NCBI GenBank assembly: GCA_037178625.1
Contig: CM074133.1
Coordinates: forward strand, 930,001 to 994,000
Source: Skeletonema tropicum
Lineage: Eukaryota; Bacillariophyta; Thalassiosirophyceae; Thalassiosirales; Thalassiosiraceae
DNA: 64,000 nucleotides
Direction: 5' to 3'
Under the pieces are notes generated by a model. The model saw nothing but the letters and a program-made list of their open reading frames with translations. It had not been told where the DNA came from and did not search any database. Position numbers and translations under genes: made by a program. This document shows positions 57,401 to 64,000 of the stretch, one piece after another; position 1 is the stretch's first letter, and each line of letters starts with the position of its first letter.

Positions 57401-58527
57401 ATTAATTTGCCACAGTAGGCATCAAATGCCGATGCCAATGCACTAAATGGCTTGCCTTGCTTAAGTTGATCAAATTTGCCTGATAAAACAATGCCGCCAC
57501 CCACTGAAACGAAAGTCCCAAATTCAGTTGCTAGCAGTGATTTCCCAGACCAAGATACTCCGGAGATTATGACCAACTCACCATCACCCGATATGGATCG
57601 ACGGTAGGCATCTTTGACTGTAGAAAGCTCTGCATTGCGCCCAAACACAGTATCACGCAACTGCAATCCAGTTATAGATAATCTCCCCACATCTTGATCA
57701 CGGAGAAAAATCGCTGGCTTTTCCAACATAAGCCGCAGATCATCTCTCACATCCATCATGCTTTTATATGAGTCCTCCCCAGAGAGATTACCATTGGTGC
57801 TGTCCAACATATTTGCTATCAAATCACACAGTGGTCCCGGAATCCACTTTGCCTTCAAAGGCTCTACTGATATGGAAGAACTAGTATGATGATTCGAATT
57901 ATTCTCATAAGTTTGCCTCTTCTTACGCAGATTTTGTTCGTCATCATCATCATCTCCATCATCCTTCAACAGACCATCTAAGATATCGAGATTGTCACCA
58001 AAATCGATAGGTGTAACTTCTTGATCAAACGGGAGAGGATCAAAGTTCAAGTTTTCCGCCGACAGTTCGTCAGCTCCGACGGCTGATGTTCGAGGTCGTT
58101 CACCCCCTGAGAAAATTTCATATAAGACTATTCCTAGAGAGTAGATGTACTGCGCAGGATTGATATCATTATCTTCTATCCCTTCGCCACTATTTGTGTT
58201 GAATAAGGAGGGCAAAAATCCTGCTTGAATGAGATTCTCTTGCCCCCCATTTTCCGTGAGTATGTCATCAGTATTAGCCTGATGCAAAGGAGCAACAATA
58301 ATACCATCTGACCATTCAGAGCTCGGCACCGGCAATGTTTTATCTTCTTTTCCTTCAGTTTCGCAAATGCAATCGGCAAGTGAGGAAGCCACTCTCAGAG
58401 CGGATAGCAAATACTCATCGGAGCTCAAAACCCGTGAGCCAGTGGAGGAGTTTGATGGAGCGACGTCATCGATCTTACGGCGGATCCACTCTGAGATCAA
58501 AATTGACTCTGTGCTGCTGAGCGACAT
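54467..58527 (-). CDS. STAND-type AAA ATPase with a protein-kinase C-lobe remnant and TPR-like tail, three exons
   Basis: Minus strand. Exons 58527-54895, 54812-54696 and 54604-54467; introns are 82 and 91 bp, GT-AG; 1295 aa. 58527 is the first ATG; the frame is open without ATG further upstream. Early on there is a fragment like kinase subdomain IX (YIYSLGIVLYEIFSGG, about 130), with no HRD or DFG seen, so it is at best a pseudokinase. Then comes an ATPase domain: VFGRNAEL, Walker A ISGVSWSGKSLLA (about 325) and Walker B TLFLDDLQWAD (about 455), followed by EALPEEVQSSLCVLS and RFSHDRIQEAAYSI. The last 500 residues are helical repeats ending EALAYELAAYFYLEV. Similar kinase-ATPase-TPR arrangements occur in signalling proteins (PknK- or Chk1-type). 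No histidine-kinase or cyclase domain follows here. Confidence 0.8.
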
Positions 58528-58632
58528 GTTGAACTGCCATTGATCTTTCACGACTTCATTTATGTCAACGCAGAACGCAGTGAGCGGAAGCCACTTTTTG
58601 CTTTTTGCACAGTTTGATGTGGGGCTTGCTTA

Positions 58633-59515
58633 GGCAAACCGGGATAGCGGGCGCGTGGGCGTGCCCACAACACACCATGGTTTAAGGAGAGGCTTGAAAG
58701 TAGCGTAATGGAATTTCAAAAGGGTGAAATTTCACTACTGCAACTTTCGTGAAATTTACAGGGTGAAAGTTGCACCAATTTTGGCCAACAATGAAATTTC
58801 ACAAAAATTCTGGCGCGAACGGATGGTACTGAACCAACACGTAGCACAAAAATAACCTAAGACCCTTCATTCCACCAACCACCAAACCCCAAAGAACACC
58901 ACGCACCATCCAGATGATGAGTTTGTCAACTCAGCGGAGAGTAACTCTTCACCAAAATGCTGGCGACTAACAATGCAGTATTACTTATTCCTTCGTAGTA
59001 ATTCAGCTTACATGCGGTTGCTAAGCCTCTAATGTCTATGGGAACTGTCGGATCGATGGATTGTGAGCGTAGGGCCAAACCTCTGAAGAACAGCATTCTT
59101 GTGAAGGATAGGAATAGGATGAAGGATCCAACTGGTGTTGCACTTCTTCGAGGGAAGGAAAACCTCCGTCATATCATGGATGCGAAGAAGATGCTTGGAA
59201 AGAAGCTTGCTGACAGTCTCTCTTAGAGTGATGTGTTGACTGCAGAGTGCAAAGTATTACGACTATCTCAGGATAAGCTAGAGTGAAATTTAATCCCTTG
59301 AAATTTCTGAAATTTCTGAAATTTCAACCTGCAATTTTCAACCCCCTCCAAAAATGGTGAAATTCCATTACGCTACTTGAAAGGGGAATATTGGGGATTT
59401 TTGGTCGATAAAAGGGTAATATTCGGGTATTTTGAGCTCATTTGTACCTGTTGTGGGCCCCACGTGGGCGCCGCCCACAACATACCATGAAAAGCGCCCA
59501 CTATCCCGGCACGCC
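58633..59515. mobile_element. TA-flanked outer MITE (883 bp) split by an inner element
   Basis: Inverted ends GGCAAACCGGGATAGCGGGC (58633) and, inverted, GGCGTGCCGGGATAGTGGGC (59515), about 18 of 22 matching, flanked by TA at 58631-58632 and 59516-59517. CCCACAACA-ACCATG occurs in both arms. The 671-bp element at 58703-59373 sits inside. Confidence 0.75.
58703..59373. mobile_element. TA-flanked inner MITE (671 bp)
   Basis: Inverted ends GCGTAATGGAATTTCA and its complement, flanked by TA (58701-58702 and 59374-59375). TGAAATTT is repeated inside both ends. A 64-codon frame at 59032-59226 (ILVKDRNRMKDPTGVALLRG) could be the scrap of a transposon protein, but I cannot assign it. Confidence 0.82.
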
Positions 59516-59517
59516 TA

Positions 59518-60515
59518 GGCTTGCTTAAGAAGTAGGTACTTACCATAGGTAGGTGGGGGGTGGGGCTTTAGGTTATTTCTGTGCTACGGTGTAAACTACG
59601 TATCACTGGTATTCTTGTTGCTTGAGGTTACATAAATATTTCTGTGCGAAGCAGGCCATACCAGAGCGTGGTCGCCACCTCGCGTTGGGAGAGATGAAGA
59701 GAAAAGACAATCTTATTGGGACTCATTGCTATCTGACACCCGCGGAAGAGTTCTCATCGTCATCGCGAAAGATACAAAAGTTTTATGTATTGCAGCAGTT
59801 CGGGTTCTTGATGAAAACCCGAAGCCCCTCAATACTATCGAGAACTCTACCTCTTATAAATCGATGCAATTGCCAACTCAGAGTCGAAGAGGCTTGTAAC
59901 GAAGCTGCAGGCGATTCTTTTTCTTTGTGCGTGCAATAAGGGGTGGGCTGGATTATTGTCCACAGGAGACCCCGCTGGCGGCTGGAATTTCATCGAGTAG
60001 GGGATAGGGTCCCGAAAACTCAGGTGAACAAGAGGGGGGAGTGGGCTCGCAAGGGTCCGGGCACATTGTCGTCTTATACGTGTAACGAAGGGCGAATTAA
60101 CGTCCTACTTTCGCACCCCCTAGTCCGTGCGTTGTCGCTTCCTCTATGGGAGTTGGTGGCGCATAGTCCTGCATACTCGTGGGATGCGGAGCTTTGTCTA
60201 ATATTGATATTGCTCCAGGGCAAGACGAGAGAAAACGGTCAACGCGGGTTATGCCATTATGGAATGGGTAGTACGCTAGACCGTCGGCTACGTGTGTGGG
60301 TAACTGCACACTGGGGTCGCTATCGACTGGGTCTCTTGTCGGTCATCCTGGATTTAGGATGGCTTAATGTACAGTCAGGCCAGTGTGATGCCGGGTAACG
60401 CCGGGGACAGCACTGCCTATGTGATCGAGGGAAGTGAAAAGTGACTCTCGGGAAGCATGGGGCACACGAGAGCGAGGCTTTGTAGGGAGCTAAGCTTTGA
60501 CTCTACGATGTTTGT
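59518..60515. other. Unassigned DNA between the nested MITEs and the retroelement leader
   Basis: Two plus-strand frames of 105 and 151 codons (59622-59939 and 59943-60398) show no motif I recognise. Base composition becomes GC-richer after about 59930, like the retroelement that follows, so part of this may be its 5' leader or LTR. Confidence 0.4.
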
Positions 60516-61099
60516 TTGAGTTTTGGCTATTGATAGCGCCAACTTTGGGTGTCGTTTGGTCGCTGCGGTAGAATACGCAGGGGCAACATTCAACTCCAAT
60601 TGGTTAGCATTTGATCGCCACGGTAGGATACGTGGGGATACTGTAAACCCACCTATGGATGTCATTTAGTTGTCACATAAAGGATTTGTGAGAACACCGA
60701 GAGCGGGTTGACATACCATTTGAGTGGCTGCGCAGGTTGTTAAATCGCTTGGACGGGTTTGGGTCGGTACGCATTTGGGTTTGAGGTAGTATCAGAGCTT
60801 GAGATCATTGATTGATTGAGTTTTTGTTAATGAAAGCGCCAACTGTGGGTGTCGTTTGGTCGCTGCGGTAGAATACGCAGGGGCAACATTCAACTCCAAT
60901 TGGTTAGCATTTGATCGCCACGGTAGGATACGTGGGGATACTGTAAACCCACCTATGGATGTCATTTAGTTGTCACATAAAGGATTTGTGAGAACACCGA
61001 GAGTGGGTTGACATACCATTTGAGTGGCTGCGCAGGTTGTTATATCGCTTGGACGGGTTTGGGTCGGTACGCCTTTTGGGTTTGAGGTAGCAAGAGCTT
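60516..61099. repeat. 300-bp period tandem repeat, two copies
   Basis: AGCGCCAACT-TGGGTGTCGT starts at 60535 and again exactly 300 bp later at 60835. The copies run about 285 bp with only a few mismatches (for example T/G at 60544/60844, GAGAGC/GAGAGT, TAAATC/TATATC) and end near GGTTTGAGGTAG. They contain internal related words (CGCTGCGGTAGAATACGC and CGCCACGGTAGGATACGT). Confidence 0.92.
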
Positions 61100-61518
61100 G
61101 AGGTTTGAAACACCCTATTGTGAGTATCCCTCCATGATCTTGGCTTGTGCTTGTCTACTTTGTTTGGTCTACTCACGTGGGAGTGAGAGATACCAGTATG
61201 ATGTTTTTCCATCAAGCCCAAAGTGGTTAGCGAAAAATTGACCTGGGTCAAAGTGTCACAGTTACATCATGACAAGACATCGAGCTGATTCAAGCTTGGG
61301 GTGAGTTTGACAGTGCTTGGATACCAGGTATGCATCTATATCCTGTCATTCAAGTCAGTATCTCGGAATGTAGAAAGTGTGTGGAAACCATAACGCCCTA
61401 GCTAGTTTATAAATTAGTAGAAGTTATGAAGCGCATTTTCGGTTTGTGAAGGGTCTTGACACCCCCATCGGTCTTTCAACCTAGAATTTATTCAATCTGT
61501 ATACTCTTAAGGACTACC

Positions 61519-61813
61519 ATGTCGGAAGACCAACTCTACGCCACTGCTCTCAACCCCATGGTTGCTGAGTTTTGGGATGCTTTAGAAAGTACTCAGTGCG
61601 CATAGGATTGGGAGTGAATACCACGCTCATCAGTGGATCAACCATCCTAGAGTGTCTTCCATCCTTGCATTGTCAGCATTAGAGCATGAGGGGGACACGG
61701 TGGCTAGATTGGAAAAGGATATCGAGCAACTTAAGAAGGAAGTTAAGGGAGCGGGGGATAAGATGATGAGGTTGACCAAGAGGGTAGAAGCGATTGAAGG
61801 GAAAATTAACTGA
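61519..61813 (+). pseudogene. Gag-like ORF1 of the retroelement, one frameshift
   Basis: ATG at 61519 opens SEDQLYATALNPMVAEFWDA and hits TAG near 61603. The +1 frame carries on SAHRIGSEYHAHQWINHPRV, then LALSALEHEG, and a heptad-like coiled coil (VARLEKDIEQLKKEVKG, MMRLTKRVEAIEGKIN) to a TGA at 61811. A single extra base near 61590 explains the break. A nucleocapsid or assembly role is inferred only from its place before the reverse transcriptase. Confidence 0.6.
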
Positions 61814-61881
61814 CAAGACAAGGTAAGAGGCAGCAGGGAGAGACCTCTTCTTGCCTTGTCTCAGATCAGTGGGGTTGTTAA

Positions 61882-64000
61882 TCCGTTGTGGCAACCGCCT
61901 CGGCGGGCGAAGTTTTGGGGCCTGGTGATGAGACAAAGACTGGGGAAAAATGCACGAACAATTTAGCAGTGTCTCTGACCAGAAGAGGTAGAAGATCAGT
62001 GAGAGTGAGAGTAATTGGTGTCCATTCGGCGGCTTGGGGAGAGATGGCTGGTGCTTGGGGGGCTTCTGTATATTGTGTCGTGGGACTGGGGGGTAATGGA
62101 CTAATCTCATTTTATCAACACATGAACCTTGTTAGTGTGGAGGAGGCTAAAAGTTTGCCACCTCATGGAAAATACCCTGGAGTAGTCTTGGCGACAGTGA
62201 GGGATAAAACAGATGCAGAGGTCGTTCAGGAGTTGATCAATTTGTGGAAGCCTTCGATAACCATAGCTGCCATGCCGGGAGATTGGGGAAGGCTCAAAGC
62301 GAATCGGGCTTTGCGGCAGGAAGGGAATACCAAGAAGATATGTATAAAGCTGACCCACGAACAAGTGGGGGGTGTAACTACTGGTGCCTGGAGGATTTGG
62401 TATGGAAGTAGGCTGGCTGAGGTTAGCGATGATGAGGACGAGTATGCCCTTACAGCATTGAGCAGAACTTTGCAGACTTCTTTGGATGACACCTTGGGTG
62501 GATTAAGACGACCGCCTAGGTCGAATAAAGAAGGAGACATTATCGATCGTGATAGTGGAGAAATCAAAACATGCTACGATGCCAATGGACTTGGACCGGA
62601 CATCTCAGCGTTCAAGAGAGGGGAACGATCTTTCTGGGTCAGAGCTAAGTCAGTCAGGAGAGGTAGGGAGGGTCGAGTGTTGCGGATGGTTTCAGCAGCA
62701 GAGCTTTCTACTATATGGGATTATGAATCAAAGCTGGAAAGCAAGGGACTTGGGGTTGATGCGGCTAGAGTATTATTTGAGACGAGGCTGCAATCACCGC
62801 CAGGTAAGATACTGCGGACCATGGGGCACCCGGCGTTTGAGAAGGTGTTGAGGAGGATGGTGATAAGGGAGCCACAGGAGAACGATGGAGTCAAGAATTC
62901 AAGGGGACTCACCAAAGATATTAAGGTGGGATCTCTAGAAAAGGTGATTGAGGTTCGAGTGGAGGCGAAGTTATCCGACGACGCACCAGTGGATTACAGT
63001 CTTTGGGCATTACCTAATGAGAGTCCAGAAGAAGAGCGAGCGAGGCACGTATTGCGTCGTGTGGCGGTGAAGTGGTGGGCTTCCAACATCGAAAGGGAAG
63101 CCAGAACCTGGTTGAGAACTCACCCGCACGATGAGAGAGACGTGGAGGCAGTGGAAGATATAGTTAGGCGGGTCAAAGCGGCTAGCTATTGGGAATGGCA
63201 TCGGGGGAGTAGACTTTTCTTCTGGAGGTTTGAAGATGAGCAGTGGAGGGTTGATGCACGGGATGGGGTGGAGTTCTTTAAGACGGGAAAACCACCGTCT
63301 GGACTTTTCCCCAACGTACCCTCGGAATCAAGGGAGGCAGAAATAGCGACTAGGAAGAAAATCTTCCAGCTATGGTTTCGGCGGTACCTCGAGGAGGGAC
63401 CGGTGAAGTTAGTCATCCCGAGGTTTTCGATAGTAAAAACTACTGAAGGGGACGTTGTTACGGATATCCGCGTGATATGGGACTGCAAGGCAAATGGGCA
63501 CAATGAAGTATTATGGGCTCCGGGATTTATGCTGCCTGGAGGAGATGATGGAGAAAATATGCTTGTGAAGTGGTTAGATCGGCCGTTATCTAGCTACTTA
63601 GAGGATGTTGACTGTGAAGTTGACTACAGTCAAGATGAAGGTGTTTACACCAAGTCGAAGCAAATTGACATTGATGTGGGACAGATGTTTTATAATTATC
63701 CCACGCATCCAAATGATAGGATTTATTTAGGGGCAAGATTGATCACCACGAGACCGGGAGGGGGAAGAGAAGAGGAAAGGTTCTTGCGATTCGCACGGCT
63801 CCCGTTTGGAGGGAGATGCTGTCCTTTCAATGCTTATCAGGGACAGTCTAGGATTCTAGAATTATGCGAAGGGGACAGGATGGATAGAGAAAATCCTTTT
63901 CAATGGAAAGAAGTACGATTGAACCTCCCAACGTCAGAATTGTATGACCCTTCTTTGCCCCGAGTGATGCGGATTAGAGAGGATGGAGAATTGGCGACGA
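61882..64000 (+). CDS. Reverse-transcriptase polyprotein of a retroelement, 3' partial
   Basis: This frame is open from after a TAA at 61879-61881 to the last base of the window (more than 706 codons). The first ATG is at 62044. The N-terminal 450 residues have no domain I know. From about 63430 RT texture begins: IVKTTEGDVVTDIRVIWDCK (fingers), LWAPGFMLPGG, then KQIDIDVGQMFYNYPTHP, which fits RT motif A with its catalytic Asp, and RFARLPFGGRCCPFNAYQG, which fits motif B. The window stops at REDGELAT, just before the expected YxDD motif C. No in-frame stop in 2.1 kb suggests a young copy, at odds with the frameshift in ORF1. Confidence 0.8.

Larger units (their letters stand above)
60516..64000 (+). 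mobile_element. Retroelement, 5' portion (runs off the window)
   Basis: Leader with a 300-bp tandem repeat, a gag-like ORF with a C-terminal coiled coil, and a long open frame with reverse-transcriptase motifs. The left boundary is uncertain: no long terminal repeat can be recognised because the 3' end is outside. DIRS/Ngaro-like or another non-LTR-bounded class seems possible, but class is not decided here. Confidence 0.7.

Noticed and set aside
59943..60398. 151-codon frame as a retroelement gene
   Set aside because: No motif, Arg/Leu/Trp-rich composition driven by GC content, and not continuous with the gag-like ORF.
1..64000. tRNA, rRNA and CRISPR features
   Set aside because: No cloverleaf-like segment, rRNA core sequence or regularly spaced repeat array was noticed by eye; small tRNAs could still be missed without a covariance search.

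Overview
This window is nuclear DNA of a eukaryote, most likely a diatom and probably a centric one. The reasons are short GT-AG introns of about 80 to 200 bp, genes packed with very short convergent spacers, three clustered copies of the diatom-expanded DUF6824 domain, a plastid-type presequence on an RNA methyltransferase, a decayed array of diatom-type WRKY19-like Cys/His repeats, and a retroelement reverse transcriptase of a kind I associate with stramenopile genomes. The species call is inference; the features listed are read from the sequence.

Layout. 1-6.9 kb: tail of one DUF6824 gene and two further copies, one with a frame-broken tail. 7.0-8.4 kb: a class I sirtuin broken by three one-base deletions. 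8.5-10.1 kb (minus): a membrane protein with a C-terminal J domain. 11.7-12.7 kb: a broken LicD/fukutin-type gene, followed by a 417-bp tandem duplication. 13.8-15.9 kb: a type II membrane protein with a GH43/GH130-like beta-propeller signature. 17.7-19.5 kb: an RsmB/NSUN rRNA m5C methyltransferase. 19.6-25.6 kb (minus): a five-exon USP48-type deubiquitinase ending in a methyl-CpG-binding-like domain. 25.9-26.5 kb: Cys/His-repeat relic. 27.0-28.5 kb: secreted class 3 lipase. 28.6-30.9 kb (minus): ThrE-type exporter. 31.6-32.9 kb (minus): sulfotransferase pseudogene. 34.0-38.9 kb (minus): full-size ABCA transporter. 39.6-47.4 kb: four DNA transposons back to back, each flanked by TA. 47.4-49.9 kb: Golgi-type sulfotransferase with an inserted WW domain. 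49.9-53.7 kb (minus): M16 zinc protease. 54.5-58.5 kb (minus): STAND-type ATPase with a kinase-lobe remnant. 58.6-59.5 kb: two nested TA-flanked elements. 60.5-64.0 kb: 5' region, gag-like ORF and open reverse transcriptase ORF of a retroelement running off the window.

The host genes do not form one pathway. The clearest theme is genome turnover. Intact multi-exon genes several kb long sit beside genes broken by one-base indels, and 39.6-47.4 kb and 58.6-59.5 kb are stacks of TA-target transposons, one of which has a younger 276-bp element inserted in its own accessory gene. The two transposons whose coding regions can be read share one design: a Tc1/IS630-like DDE transposase and a second, unrelated convergent gene, inside terminal inverted repeats of about 200 bp.
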